From DAOUJW01 sp034422115 (GTDB lineage Bacteria > Chloroflexota > Dehalococcoidia > Lucifugimonadales > UBA2985), in contig DAOUJW010000017.1 in the NCBI GenBank assembly GCA_034422115.1, positions 297,560-361,559 of the forward strand: a stretch of DNA of 64,000 bases. The letters are read 5' to 3'. This document shows positions 34,468 through 43,546 of the stretch, piece by piece. A model generated the notes under the pieces. That model had not been told where the DNA came from, ran no database searches, and worked only from the letters and a program-made list of their open reading frames with translations. The position numbers were made by a program, and so were the translations under genes. The stretch's first letter is position 1. Each line of letters starts with the position of its first letter.

Positions 34468-35007
34468 ATGCCCTTTTATGAAGTTCAGGGAAAACGCCCT
34501 CAAATAGGCGCTACGTCCTACGTGCACCCCACGGCCGTGCTCATCGGTGACGTGGTGATTGGCGAAGGCTGCTGGATTGGCCCTCACGTCACCATGCGCG
34601 CCGACGAGGGCACTATTCGCATGGGAGACTATTCCAACTTGCAGGACAACTCCGTCATTCACGGCAGGGAGGTGGTGCTGGGCAAGTACTCCCACCTGGG
34701 ACACGCCTGTGTGATTCACGGCGCAACCCTGGGGGAGCACGTGCTGGTGGCCATAAATGCGGTAGTCCTGGACGGGGCGGAGATTGGGGACTGGTGCACC
34801 ATTGCGGCCGGAGCCGTGGTGGCGCCCAGGGCGAAGATACCTCCCCGGAAGATGCTCATGGGCGTGCCCGCAGCTATCGTCGGCGACGCTCCCCCGGACA
34901 GGGAGGAGAACTTCGACTGGAGCCACAGCACCGGGTATCTTGCCAAGCCCAAGCAGTACAAGGAGAGCCTCAAAGAGCTCTCTCTTGAAGAGGTTGTGAC
35001 CCCCTAG
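34468..35007 (+). CDS. Gamma-carbonic-anhydrase-like left-handed beta-helix protein
   Basis: 179 aa with hexapeptide repeats (IGDVVIGEGCWIG, LGEHVLVAINAVV) forming a left-handed beta-helix trimer. The metal-binding histidines expected for the family are visible in SVIHG, HLGHACVIHG. PaaY/CaiE-type relatives act as thioesterases or carbonic anhydrases; activity here is not certain. GGGAGA precedes ATG 34468, 25 bp after the dehydrogenase, so the two are probably co-transcribed. Confidence 0.88.
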   Translation: MPFYEVQGKRPQIGATSYVHPTAVLIGDVVIGEGCWIGPHVTMRADEGTIRMGDYSNLQDNSVIHGREVVLGKYSHLGHACVIHGATLGEHVLVAINAVVLDGAEIGDWCTIAAGAVVAPRAKIPPRKMLMGVPAAIVGDAPPDREENFDWSHSTGYLAKPKQYKESLKELSLEEVVTP

Positions 35008-35103
35008 CGGGTCTGGAACAGTGGAGGTGCTTTCAGGAGGCTGCCACAGGCGGCTTCATTACCATAGCAGGTTATCCGGGTACACATTGTTGGAGGCGAT
35101 ATC

Positions 35104-35277
35104 GTGACTACACCCACGGCAGAGAGCATACAGAAAGCCGTAACCGAGGCGCTGGAGGGTGCAAAATCCCGCCATCTCTCCGACCGCCTGCAGCCCTTCA
35201 CCGCAGCGGAGATGCGCTTCATCCAGGACGTCGTTGAAGGCGCCCTGACCAGGGTGCTGTCGGAAGAGAAGGGCTAG
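35104..35277 (+). CDS. Small hypothetical protein
   Basis: 57-aa reading frame from GTG 35104 with GGAGG at 35092-35096 (7-nt spacing). The product (TTPTAESIQKAVTEALEGA...) is predicted to be helical, with no cysteines, signal or membrane segment. Shine-Dalgarno spacing and codon pattern favour a real gene. I recognise no family. Confidence 0.5.
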   Translation: MTTPTAESIQKAVTEALEGAKSRHLSDRLQPFTAAEMRFIQDVVEGALTRVLSEEKG

Positions 35278-35388
35278 CCCTCCTCTCCGGCTTTGTGCGC
35301 CGTTCGACCAGGCAACGCGGCCAGGTCCAGTGGCGCGCCAGGTCGATGTCGGATATGTTACAATCGCGTGCTCCAGAGCGGGGTTATC

Positions 35389-35417
35389 TTTCCAAAGGTG
35401 TTCCCCTCTGGTATACT
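35389..35417 (+). promoter_or_regulatory. Promoter of purA
   Basis: TTTCCA at 35389-35394, 17-bp spacer, TATACT at 35412-35417 with TGG immediately before it (extended -10). It predicts a leader of about 35 nt. Confidence 0.6.
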
Positions 35418-35458
35418 CTCCAAGGTTTGGGACTAAACGGAAGCGGACAGGGTGGCAA

Positions 35459-36748
35459 ATGCCTGCATACGCAATAATTGGCGGCCAGTGGGGTGATGAG
35501 GGGAAGGGGAAAGTAGTAGACTTTCTGGCGGAGAAAGCCGACGTTGTAGCCCGTTTCAACGGGGGCAACAACGCCGGCCACACCGTCATAAACGACTTGG
35601 GCGAGTTCAAGTTCCACATTATTCCCGTGGGAACCCTGCGGGAGAGTGTGACCCCGGTCATAGGCAACGGCGTGGTCGTCGACCCCGACGCCCTGCTTGA
35701 GGAGATGGGTGAGCTCAAGTCGAGGTCGGTGGACGTGAGCCGGCTGCTCATCAGCGAGAGGGCCCACGTCATCATGCCCTACCACGTGACGCTGGACCGC
35801 CTGGAGGAGAGCCTCCGCGCCGAGGGCGAGGGCGTCATCGGCACGACGGGCAGGGGAATCGGGCCTGTGTACATGGACAAGTCCTCCCGCGTAGGCATAC
35901 GCATGGCGGACCTTCTTGACGAAAGCGGCCTCCTGTCCAAGCTCAGCTTCATTGTGGAGCGGAAGAACTCCCTCATAACAAAGGTGTATGGAGGTTCCCC
36001 AGTCTCTCTGGACGACATGTACGCCAAGTGCAGAGAGTGGGCTAAGGTCCTCAAGCCCTTCATCGGCGATACGGAGCCTGTGATCCAGGAGACTCTGGCG
36101 AATGACCGGCGGCTCCTTCTGGAAGGCGCGCAGGGCACGATGCTGGACCTGGACCACGGCACCTACCCCTACGTCACGTCCTCCTCTCCGACGGTGGGAG
36201 GAGCCTGCATTGGACTGGGCATAAGCCCCATGTACATCCGTGAGGTGGCGGGCGTCTACAAGTCCTACACCACCAGGGTGGGCTCCGGCGCGCTTCCCAC
36301 CGAGTTGAACGACGAGATAGGCGAGACCATACGTGAGCGAGCGCAGGAGTACGGCACCACCACCGGGAGGCCGCGTCGCTGCGGCTGGTTCGATGGCGTT
36401 GCAGCCAAGTACGCTGCCGCCGTGAACGGCGTGACCTCCGCCATACTGACTCGCCTGGACGTGCTGGACGGCTTCTCGCCCGTCAAGCTGTGCGTTGCCT
36501 ACAAGGTGAACGGCGAGATTACGGACAAGTTCCCCAGCAGCCCCTCGACGCTTGAGATGTGCGAGCCTGTCTACGAGGAGTTCCCCGGCTGGGACAAGCC
36601 CACCGCCAGCGCCCGCAACATCTCGGAGCTGCCGCAAGGGGCGTTGGACTTCGTCAGGCGCATTGAGGAGCTTCTCGGCTGCCCCATAAGCATGATCTCA
36701 ACGGGGCCTGCACGGGAAGAGGCCATTACCCTGAAGACCATTCTCTAG
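35459..36748 (+). CDS. purA: Adenylosuccinate synthetase
   Basis: Joins IMP and aspartate with GTP to give adenylosuccinate, the first step from IMP to AMP. 429 aa, the normal length. The start ATG 35459 gives the family N-terminus GGQWGDEGKGK (GTP loop, residues 8-18); the frame from 35330 runs upstream through the promoter. NNAGHT, GTTGRGIGP, QGTMLDLDHGTYPYVT and RVGSGALPTE are all present. A small frame follows 14 bp downstream. Confidence 0.96.
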   Translation: MPAYAIIGGQWGDEGKGKVVDFLAEKADVVARFNGGNNAGHTVINDLGEFKFHIIPVGTLRESVTPVIGNGVVVDPDALLEEMGELKSRSVDVSRLLISERAHVIMPYHVTLDRLEESLRAEGEGVIGTTGRGIGPVYMDKSSRVGIRMADLLDESGLLSKLSFIVERKNSLITKVYGGSPVSLDDMYAKCREWAKVLKPFIGDTEPVIQETLANDRRLLLEGAQGTMLDLDHGTYPYVTSSSPTVGGACIGLGISPMYIREVAGVYKSYTTRVGSGALPTELNDEIGETIRERAQEYGTTTGRPRRCGWFDGVAAKYAAAVNGVTSAILTRLDVLDGFSPVKLCVAYKVNGEITDKFPSSPSTLEMCEPVYEEFPGWDKPTASARNISELPQGALDFVRRIEELLGCPISMISTGPAREEAITLKTIL

Positions 36749-36762
36749 TCGGAGGCACTGAC

Positions 36763-36924
36763 ATGCTTGGAGTACAAAAGCAGCGCACAATGCCCGGAGT
36801 CTTTGACAGGGCGCTCTCCTGGTTGGCCTTTCTCAACGGCCACAGGCTGAGCGATTCAGAGGTAAGGCCCGGGACCCTGGCCTCCGCGGACGTGGAGTCC
36901 GTCCGCCAGGTGTACGTCCGTTGA
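36763..36924 (+). CDS. Small hypothetical protein downstream of purA
   Basis: 53-aa reading frame from ATG 36763 with GGAGG at 36750-36754, directly after purA. The product is basic and unremarkable (MLGVQKQRTMPGVFDRALSW...). Shine-Dalgarno and spacing support translation. No family recognised, and it could be a decayed remnant. Confidence 0.4.
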   Translation: MLGVQKQRTMPGVFDRALSWLAFLNGHRLSDSEVRPGTLASADVESVRQVYVR

Positions 36925-37318
36925 GACGATGAAGATATGGCCGTGAGCGCCATATACGAGATGTCTGGGCGGGTGTCCTACAGGCGGTAGCCGCAGCGAG
37001 GCCTCGGTACAACCTTATCTTATTCCTCCCATGTATTGGCATTGCCCTGTGTCGTGGAATGACACGCACTCTTCCGCTCATCCTGAGCCTGTCGAAGGGT
37101 GAGCGGAGCCACACTACCACCATTGCCTTCCCGCTCTGGTTCGACCAGGCTCACCATGAGCGGGGAAGAGGCTACTAACTCATTAGGCGTCTATTTTCTT
37201 GGTAATGGCCTAGCGAGCCTTTGTTGGAGAAGATCCCCGGTTGTGACACGCGCCCCTGGCGCAGAACGTACATTCTGTTATACGCTGTCCTCAAAAACCC
37301 TGCTAAGGGAGGGGACGG
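36925..37318. other. Gene-free spacer with REP-like repeats
   Basis: About 390 bp holding two REP-like palindromes. I see no gene with a credible ribosome site. Confidence 0.6.
37074..37168. repeat. Pair of REP-like palindromes
   Basis: Palindrome 37074-37106 (CCGCTCA...TGAGCGG around CCTGAGCCTGTCGAAGG) and a second, diverged unit at 37128-37168 (TTCCCGCTC...GAGCGGGGAA around TTCGACCAGGCTCACC). They belong to the same family as those at 83-138 and 30112-30206. Confidence 0.75.
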
Positions 37319-38209
37319 ATGGCAAAGGCGTACTTTGAAGAGATCCAGTGCAAGACCCTGATCAACCGCGTTCAAGGCGGTATGCCCTTCAGGTGGACCA
37401 TAAACCCGTACAGGGGGTGCCAGCACGCCTGCATCTACTGCTTTGCCCGCTCCACCCACCAGTACCTGGGCTACAACGCCGGCCCCGACTTCGACCAGCG
37501 TATAGTCGTGAAGGTCAACGCGCCGGAGGTGCTGAGAGAGGAGCTGCGCCGGCCCGGGTGGCGCAGGGAGCTCATAGCCATCGGCACATCCTGCGACCCC
37601 TACGAACCGGCGGAGCGCAAGTACAAGCTCACGCAGAGAATTCTTGAGCTGCTGAGAGACCACGCCAACCCCATCTCAATAACTACAAAGTCGGTTCTGG
37701 TCACCAGGGACCTGGACCTGCTGGCGGCCCTGTCAAAGGTGGCCGACTGCCGGGTCAACTTCAGCATCGGGACGCTGGACGACGACGTGTGGCGCAAGAC
37801 GGAGCCAGGCACTCCCAAACCCATGAAGCGCATGGAGGCGATGCAGCAGCTGGTGGAGGCGGGTGTTTCCGCCGGAGTGCTGATGGCGCCCATCATCCCC
37901 GGCCTTACCGATAGCCCCGAGAGCCTGGAGACGGTGGTAAGGGCCGCAGCCGACCACAAGGCGATGTACCTGGCCCCCAACGTACTGCACCTTAGGCCCG
38001 GCTCCAGGGAGTGGTTCATGCCCTTTCTCCGGGAGGCCTACCCGCATCTGTACCCGGAGCACCAGCGAGCCTACAAGACCAGCTATGCGCCCAGGGAGTA
38101 CACCAGGGCTATACTCGATCTGGTGGACTCCCTGAGGCAGAAGTGGCGTCTGGGGGAGCGTTACGCGCTCCCGGTGGAGCCTCGGGGCCAGCTGACCCTG
38201 GGCATTTGA
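37319..38209 (+). CDS. SPL/Rv2578c-type radical SAM protein
   Basis: 296-aa radical SAM enzyme; three cysteines of CQHACIYC (residues 33-40) hold the 4Fe-4S cluster that cleaves S-adenosylmethionine. NPYRGC precedes the motif, as in spore photoproduct lyase-like proteins and the Rv2578c family. IGTSCDPYEPAE and LMAPIIPGLTD are further family segments. GGGAGGGG precedes ATG 37319. The substrate of this family is not established; photoproduct lyase activity should not be assumed. Confidence 0.88.
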   Translation: MAKAYFEEIQCKTLINRVQGGMPFRWTINPYRGCQHACIYCFARSTHQYLGYNAGPDFDQRIVVKVNAPEVLREELRRPGWRRELIAIGTSCDPYEPAERKYKLTQRILELLRDHANPISITTKSVLVTRDLDLLAALSKVADCRVNFSIGTLDDDVWRKTEPGTPKPMKRMEAMQQLVEAGVSAGVLMAPIIPGLTDSPESLETVVRAAADHKAMYLAPNVLHLRPGSREWFMPFLREAYPHLYPEHQRAYKTSYAPREYTRAILDLVDSLRQKWRLGERYALPVEPRGQLTLGI

Positions 38210-38219
38210 AGCGTTGACG

Positions 38220-38846
38220 CTAGCCCAGGTTGAAGAAGTCCATCACCCAGTCGAAGCCCAGGAAGCAGGTGTAGGCGATGATGAGGGACTTTATCAGCTT
38301 GCCGGCCCATACCGCTATGAGAAACCGCCATATCGGGTAGCGCAGGGTGCCTCCGGCAATTCCCACGAAGTCGAAGAACGGGTTGGGGAAGGAGGACGCC
38401 AGGAACAGGACAAGGCCACCTCTCTGCTGCATCCACCTCTCTATCCTTGGGTAGAACCGGTTCTTGTCTGCAAAGCCACGTCCGCTGAAGCCTATCATGT
38501 AGCCGGACAGCTCCCCAAGTGACTCTCCGATTGATGCCATGACTGCCACAATCATCGGTGAGAGGCCGACCACGCTGGGCCCCACGCAGACCGCCGCAAT
38601 GCCAGGCACCGGGACCAGTATGGAGGCGCTTCCCACAAAGCTGAGAACGAGAACGCCTATGTAGCCTACGGTGCCGATGTCCGGCAGGCGGTTCCTCAGA
38701 AGAAAGACGGTGAGGATGAACGTTACCACAACGCCAACTGAGATGGCCTTCATGGCCCTCTCGTTGTGCTGGAGGCTCTTTACGTGGTTCCACAGCCTCC
38801 GCGCATGGCTCTCCTTGTAGTGGCTGTCGAACTGTTCAAAGCTCAT
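38220..38846 (-). CDS. DedA/SNARE-associated (VTT-domain) membrane protein
   Basis: 208-aa integral membrane protein. After a charged N-terminal tail (to about residue 33) come several hydrophobic segments. The VTT core is visible in GEYxG-like GELSGYMIGFSGRG and in FLASSFPNPFFDFVGIAGG. Relatives act in lipid flipping or membrane homeostasis; a specific role is unknown. It is the last gene of the leftward heat-shock operon, 22 bp behind the hydrolase. Confidence 0.85.
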   Translation of the reverse strand: MSFEQFDSHYKESHARRLWNHVKSLQHNERAMKAISVGVVVTFILTVFLLRNRLPDIGTVGYIGVLVLSFVGSASILVPVPGIAAVCVGPSVVGLSPMIVAVMASIGESLGELSGYMIGFSGRGFADKNRFYPRIERWMQQRGGLVLFLASSFPNPFFDFVGIAGGTLRYPIWRFLIAVWAGKLIKSLIIAYTCFLGFDWVMDFFNLG

Positions 38847-38868
38847 TGAGGTGTTCTTGAAGGAGGCT

Positions 38869-39693
38869 CTACCCTTCGGTCAGGAAGTCCAGGGCCAGTC
38901 GGTTGAACTCCTGGCCCTTCTCCATCTGGGGCCAGTGGCCGCACTCGTCGAAGATGTTGAGGCTCACCTGTGGAGCTTTTTGCACGGCTTCGGTGGCATG
39001 TTGCACGGGGACTATCCTGTCCTGCGCGCCCCAGACCAGGAGAACGGGGGAGTTCAACTCTCCCAGCTCATCGGCCATTATCCACTTTGAGTGGATTCCC
39101 CGCAAGCCGATTGACCCGCGTATGATTTTGAGCACCGCCCGTTTCGACCCGGGCATCACCCTTGTGCGGTATATCTCCCTTATCAGGCTCTCCTGCACCT
39201 GGTCGGGGTTGTAGAAGATCCGCTTCAGCAGCGCCCTGGTGTTCCGCGGAGAGGGGTTTTCTATAAGCTCCCCAACCAGGGGAAGGCTCATTGCGCGAAT
39301 GAACCACGCCACCTCTCTCCCAAGGCCGGCCGCGTCGACCAGCACCAGCCTGTCCACCAGCTCCGGGAAGTCTACAGCCGTCCTGAGCGCTATCATACCG
39401 CCCATCGAGTTGCCGGCGATGGAGGCCCTCTCAATGCCCAGCACGCTCATGAACTCCCGGACAAAGTCGACCGCCGTGGGCAGCAGGTAGTCCAGGTCCG
39501 GCTTCTCCGAGTCGCCGTGCCCGGGGATGTCGATGGCATAGACGCTGAACCTCCGGGAGAGAGGTTCAATGTTCAGCGCCCAGGCCATGAGGCTCGCGCC
39601 CAAGCCGTGTAGCAGCAGGAGAGGCTCCCCCTTTCCTGCTGCTACGTAGTGGGTCCTGATCCCGTTTACCGTTACAAATCTGTGCTCTGCCAC
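38869..39693 (-). CDS. Alpha/beta-fold hydrolase
   Basis: 274 aa. The fold is shown by LLLLHGLGAS (oxyanion loop), the nucleophile elbow GNSMGG (Ser near residue 96), Asp in LVWGAQDRIVP and His in ECGHWPQMEKG. Substrate unknown; the layout resembles meta-cleavage hydrolases and haloperoxidase-like esterases. It lies 16 bp downstream of clpC and is probably co-transcribed with it. Confidence 0.88.
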   Translation of the reverse strand: MAEHRFVTVNGIRTHYVAAGKGEPLLLLHGLGASLMAWALNIEPLSRRFSVYAIDIPGHGDSEKPDLDYLLPTAVDFVREFMSVLGIERASIAGNSMGGMIALRTAVDFPELVDRLVLVDAAGLGREVAWFIRAMSLPLVGELIENPSPRNTRALLKRIFYNPDQVQESLIREIYRTRVMPGSKRAVLKIIRGSIGLRGIHSKWIMADELGELNSPVLLVWGAQDRIVPVQHATEAVQKAPQVSLNIFDECGHWPQMEKGQEFNRLALDFLTEG

Positions 39694-39709
39694 AAGGCCC
39701 CTGATTTAA

Positions 39710-42157
39710 TTATACAGAGGCGAGCAGGGCAGCTTCCACCCGCGTAAAGGAGAGTGCTCCGTACGCCTCGTCCACCCGGATGACGTCTCCGCTCACGAAC
39801 TCCCCGGCAAGTATCTTGTTGGAGAGGGGGTTCTCCACGTACCGCTGCACCGCCCGGCGCAGGGGCCTCGCGCCGTACACGGGATCGAACCCCTCCCGGG
39901 ACAGCCACTCCCTGGCGCTCTCCGTGGTCTCTATCCTGATGTCGCGCTCGTCCAGCCGCCTCTGCACCTCCGCCATCAGCAGGTCCACTATCTCCTTTAT
40001 CTGCTCCTGGGTCAGCGGCTCAAAGACCACTATCTCGTCGATGCGGTTGAGCAGCTCAGGGCGGAACGTCTTCTTGAGCGCCTCCTCTATGGAGGCCCTC
40101 AGCCGGTCCATCTCCGCTATGGACTGCCCCTCTCTCCGGAAGCCCATCACCTGCCTGCCCACCTCGCCCGTGCCCAGGTTGCTGGTCATAATCACCAGCG
40201 TGTTGCGAAAGTCCACGGTGCGCCCGTGGCCGTCGGTCAGGCGGCCGTCCTCCAGAATCTGGAGCAGTATGTTGAACACGTCCGGGTGCGCCTTCTCGAT
40301 CTCGTCAAAGAGCACCACCCTGAAGGGGCGTCTCCGCACCGCCTCCGTCAGCTGTCCGCCCTCGTCGTAGCCCACGTAGCCCGGCGGCGCTCCCACCAGG
40401 CGGGACACCGTGTGCTTCTCCATGTACTCCGACATGTCGATTCGCACCAGGTCTTCCTCGTGGTCGAAAAGGAACTGGGACAGCGCCCGTGCCAGCTCCG
40501 TCTTGCCCACGCCCGTGGGGCCCAGAAAGATGAAGCTGCCGATGGGACGCTTGGGGTCCTTCAGCCCGGCCCTGGAGCGGCGTATAGCCTCAGACACGGC
40601 ATTGATGGCCGCGTCCTGGCCTATCACCCGCTCGTGCAGCCTCTCCTCCATGTGCAGCAGCCGCTCCGTCTCCTCCTCCAGCATCCGGCTCACCGGAATG
40701 CCCGTCCACTGGGCAATGAGCCTGCCAATGTCCTCCTCATCCACCATCATGTCAATCTTGTGGTCTTGCAGCCACCGCTCCCGGTCGGCGTTGTACTCGG
40801 CGTCCAGGCGGATGCGCTCGGTCCTGAGCTCCATTGCCCTGGCGTAGTCCGCCATCTGCGAAGCGGCCTCCTCCTCGTTCTGGAGCTGCCGGATGTCGTC
40901 CTCCCGCTCCTTCAGCTCCCTGGGCAGGCTTTCGGCGTCGATCCTCAGCTTGCTTGCCGCCTCGTCAATGAGGTCAACCGCCTTGTCCGGCAGGTTGCGG
41001 TCGGTAATGTAGCGATGGCTCAGCTTGACCGCCGCCCTCAGCGCAGACTCCTCAATCTTCACCTTGTGGTGCGCCTCGTAGCGGGGGCACAGCGCCCGCA
41101 GCATCTCAATGGCCGTCTCCACGTCCGGCTCCTCAATGAGTATGGGCTGGAACCTGCGCTCCAGGGCGGCGTCCTTCTCAATGTGCTTGCGGTACTCGTC
41201 GATTGTGGTCGCACCTATGCACTGGAGCTCTCCGCGGGCCAGGGCAGGCTTCAGAAGGTTGCTGGCGTCCAGCGCGCCCTCTGCCGCGCCCGCGCCGACC
41301 ACGGTGTGTATCTCGTCGATGAACAGGATGATCTCGCCGTGGGCCTCCTTCACCTCGTCTATGACGCTCTTCAGCCGCTCCTCAAACTCTCCCCTGAACT
41401 TGCTGCCGGCCACCATGTTGCCCATGTCCAGGGCCAGCAGCCTGCGATCCTTGAGCGCGTCCGGCACGTCCCCGGACACGATGCGCTGGGCCAGGCCCTC
41501 GGCGATGGCCGTCTTCCCGACGCCGGCGTCTCCTATGATGGCGGGGTTGTTCTTGGTGCGGCGGGTGAGGGTCTGCATGACCCTCCTGACCTCCGCGTCC
41601 CGCCCGATGATGGGGTCCAGCTTGCCCTCCCGCGCCAGGGCCGTGAGGTCAACGCTGTACTTCTCAAGGGACTTGTAGCGGCTCTCGGCGCGCGGGTCGG
41701 TTACCCGGTGGCTGCCTCGGATGTCCACCAAGGCTTTGTACACCTGCTCCCGATCCACGCCGTACTCACGGAGGATCATGGGCGTGTCGCCGTCGCGCAC
41801 CTGGGTCAGGGCGATGAGAATGTGCTCCGCGCCCACAAACTCGTCCTTGAACCGGTCGGCCTCAGCCTTGGCGTTGGCCAGGAGCATGGTGGCCCTGGGA
41901 GTCGCGTAGATCTGCGCGCTGTCGTAGGCGGCCTTTGGCGACTGCTCAAGAACCTCTTCCACGCGGCGCTTCATCGCATCCACTGCCACACCCAGCTGTC
42001 GAAGCGCCGTGACGGGTACCCCTTCCTCCAGCTCCAGCAGGGCCAGAAATATGTGCTCCACGTCCCACTGGCTGTGGCGATATCGCCTCACCACCTCCTG
42101 GGATGCGGACAGCGCCTGGTTGCCTTGTTCCGTGAAGTCTTCAGGTCTCAGCGCCAT
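39710..42157 (-). CDS. clpC: ClpC-type AAA+ unfoldase
   Basis: 815-aa Clp ATPase that unfolds proteins, probably for ClpP. Two N-terminal Clp repeats (residues 5-145) precede the first AAA domain (Walker A GDAGVGKT, FIDEIHT) and the second (GPTGVGKT, LFDEIEKAH). The middle domain between them is short, unlike the long coiled coil of ClpB. The second domain has MGF in RQVMGFRREG where ClpP-binding Clp proteins carry their docking tripeptide, so ClpC fits better than ClpB. AAGGAGGTGA precedes the ATG. It lies 40 bp after hspR in the heat-shock operon. Confidence 0.92.
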   Translation of the reverse strand: MALRPEDFTEQGNQALSASQEVVRRYRHSQWDVEHIFLALLELEEGVPVTALRQLGVAVDAMKRRVEEVLEQSPKAAYDSAQIYATPRATMLLANAKAEADRFKDEFVGAEHILIALTQVRDGDTPMILREYGVDREQVYKALVDIRGSHRVTDPRAESRYKSLEKYSVDLTALAREGKLDPIIGRDAEVRRVMQTLTRRTKNNPAIIGDAGVGKTAIAEGLAQRIVSGDVPDALKDRRLLALDMGNMVAGSKFRGEFEERLKSVIDEVKEAHGEIILFIDEIHTVVGAGAAEGALDASNLLKPALARGELQCIGATTIDEYRKHIEKDAALERRFQPILIEEPDVETAIEMLRALCPRYEAHHKVKIEESALRAAVKLSHRYITDRNLPDKAVDLIDEAASKLRIDAESLPRELKEREDDIRQLQNEEEAASQMADYARAMELRTERIRLDAEYNADRERWLQDHKIDMMVDEEDIGRLIAQWTGIPVSRMLEEETERLLHMEERLHERVIGQDAAINAVSEAIRRSRAGLKDPKRPIGSFIFLGPTGVGKTELARALSQFLFDHEEDLVRIDMSEYMEKHTVSRLVGAPPGYVGYDEGGQLTEAVRRRPFRVVLFDEIEKAHPDVFNILLQILEDGRLTDGHGRTVDFRNTLVIMTSNLGTGEVGRQVMGFRREGQSIAEMDRLRASIEEALKKTFRPELLNRIDEIVVFEPLTQEQIKEIVDLLMAEVQRRLDERDIRIETTESAREWLSREGFDPVYGARPLRRAVQRYVENPLSNKILAGEFVSGDVIRVDEAYGALSFTRVEAALLASV

Positions 42158-42197
42158 GGTAGTTCACCTCCTTGGTTTGCAGTCCGGTGGGGCTTCC

Positions 42198-42545
42198 TCA
42201 GTTGGGATTCTGTGTCCTGTTCCTGGACTGCAGCTCCTCCACCCGGTCCGTGAGTCTCTGTATCTCCTGCTCCATCTCCGCCATGCGGTCCATCATGCGA
42301 AGCACCACCTGCACTCCTGCCAGGTTGATGCCCAGCTCCTCCGTCAGGGTCTTGATGCGCCGCAGCTTCTCGATATCCCGCTGGGAGTAGAGGCGGATGT
42401 TGCCCCTTGAGCGCGCCGGCTCCAGAAGGCCCTCCCGCTCGTAGTATCTCAGCGTCTGGGTGTGCACCTGTATCATCCTTGCGGCTACGCTTATCACGAA
42501 GCACGGCTCGTCATCGTCCCAGGCTTGGCTTCTGAACGTGACCAT
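42198..42545 (-). CDS. hspR: HspR-type heat-shock repressor (MerR family)
   Basis: 115-aa MerR-family regulator. The wing-helix region has PCFVISVAARMIQVHTQTLRYY then EREGLLEPARSRGNIRLYS, the HspR pattern, followed by a coiled coil (residues 70-110). HspR proteins repress chaperone promoters by binding HAIR inverted repeats with help from DnaK. AGGAGGGA precedes the ATG. It sits between dnaJ and clpC, so it most likely represses its own operon and the divergent hsp20. Confidence 0.92.
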   Translation of the reverse strand: MVTFRSQAWDDDEPCFVISVAARMIQVHTQTLRYYEREGLLEPARSRGNIRLYSQRDIEKLRRIKTLTEELGINLAGVQVVLRMMDRMAEMEQEIQRLTDRVEELQSRNRTQNPN

Positions 42546-42548
42546 GAT

Positions 42549-43448
42549 CTATCCCTCCTTTTCCTGGGTTGCCTTCAGCTGCCGGAAGAGATCTAGCTGC
42601 TCCTCCGACATTTTGGTTGGGATGCTGACCTGCACTGTTGCGTACAGACTGCCGCGGGTCTGGGACGACCCCAGGCGCGGCATCCCCTTGCCCGATAGCC
42701 TGAATGAGCGGCCGTTTTGGGTCTCCGGCGGTATGGTGAGGATTACCGGCTCAGCCAACGTGGGCACCCTCACCTCTCCGCCCAAGACGGCGTCCACCAG
42801 GGGCACGTCCACCTTTGTGTACAGGTCGCTGCCCCGCCGCTCGAAGCGGGAGTGCGGCTTCACGGACACCATGAGGTAGACGTCCTCCGCGCCGGACTCC
42901 TCAGGGCGGACCCTGATGCGGGAGCCGTTGTCCACTCCCTGGGGAATCTTGACCTCCAGCCGCTTGCTGGAGCCTTGGGCGCTGTTGCTCAGCTGTATCA
43001 GCCGCGTAGTGCCGTTGAAGGCCTCTTCCAGGGTCACGCTGACGGGCTGCTCCACCACGGCCCTCCTGCGGGACGACGTGGCTGTGCGCCCGAAGCCGCG
43101 CCCGCCAAAGAGGTCGTCGAAGATGGTAGATGACCCCATATCGGAGGGGTGGCCTCCGCCGAAGTCCCAGATAAAGGGGCCGCTGCCGGGCTGCCTCTGG
43201 CGGCCCTCCTCTATCTGGTCCGCGTGCTTCCAGTTGTCCCCGTAGCGGTCGTACTTCTTGCGATTCTCCGCGTCCGAGAGCACCTCGTAGGCCTCGTTTA
43301 TCTCCTTGAACTTCTCCTCCGCGGCCTTGTCCCCGGGGTTAACGTCCGGGTGGTACTGGCGCGCGAGGCGGCGGTACGCCTGGCGCACGTCCTTCTCCGA
43401 CGCGCTCCGGCCCACTCCCAGGACTTCGTAGTAGTTGGCAGCCATCAC
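42549..43448 (-). CDS. DnaJ family co-chaperone without zinc finger (CbpA-like)
   Basis: 299 aa. The J domain (residues 5-70) has HPDVNPGDK with the HPD tripeptide that stimulates DnaK. There is a Gly/Arg-rich linker and two C-terminal peptide-binding domains, but no CxxCxGxG repeats, so it is a type II J protein. The frame starts at GTG 43448 with ATG 43445 next; GGGAG lies upstream and both are plausible. First gene of the dnaJ-hspR-clpC operon, only 3 bp before hspR. Confidence 0.92.
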   Translation of the reverse strand: MMAANYYEVLGVGRSASEKDVRQAYRRLARQYHPDVNPGDKAAEEKFKEINEAYEVLSDAENRKKYDRYGDNWKHADQIEEGRQRQPGSGPFIWDFGGGHPSDMGSSTIFDDLFGGRGFGRTATSSRRRAVVEQPVSVTLEEAFNGTTRLIQLSNSAQGSSKRLEVKIPQGVDNGSRIRVRPEESGAEDVYLMVSVKPHSRFERRGSDLYTKVDVPLVDAVLGGEVRVPTLAEPVILTIPPETQNGRSFRLSGKGMPRLGSSQTRGSLYATVQVSIPTKMSEEQLDLFRQLKATQEKEG

Positions 43449-43469
43449 TTCGATATTCTCCCAATAGAG

Positions 43470-43498
43470 AGTATAGATTATTGCTGCCTTGTTGTCAA
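43470..43498 (-). promoter_or_regulatory. Heat-shock operon promoter (dnaJ-hspR-clpC)
   Basis: On the minus strand: TTGACA (43498-43493), 17-bp spacer, TATACT (43475-43470). The transcript would start about 15-18 nt before the dnaJ start. Confidence 0.78.
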
Positions 43499-43526
43499 TA
43501 AGACTTAATGTATTGCTATAAGAAGA

Positions 43527-43546
43527 CTTGACAAAGCCTTATCAAG
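43527..43546. promoter_or_regulatory. HAIR-like inverted repeat, candidate HspR operator
   Basis: CTTGACA-N6-TATCAAG, an inverted repeat close to the HAIR consensus CTTGAGT-N7-ACTCAAG but one base shorter in the middle. It overlaps the -35 box of the hsp20 promoter, so HspR binding would block transcription. Operator function is inference. Confidence 0.6.

Noticed and set aside
37175..37663. 162-aa minus-strand frame at the radical SAM gene start
   Set aside because: Overlaps the certain radical SAM gene and a repeat-containing spacer.
37319..38209. Spore photoproduct lyase
   Set aside because: The CxxxCxYC layout fits the wider SPL/Rv2578c group, and nothing else suggests sporulation or photoproduct repair. 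Left as radical SAM of unknown substrate.
39710..42157. ClpB disaggregase
   Set aside because: The middle domain is too short for ClpB and a ClpP-docking-like MGF is present. ClpC-type is preferred.
40226..42253. 675-aa plus-strand frame
   Set aside because: Shadow of clpC. The Arg/Leu/His/Val-rich composition is typical of an antisense frame in GC-rich DNA.
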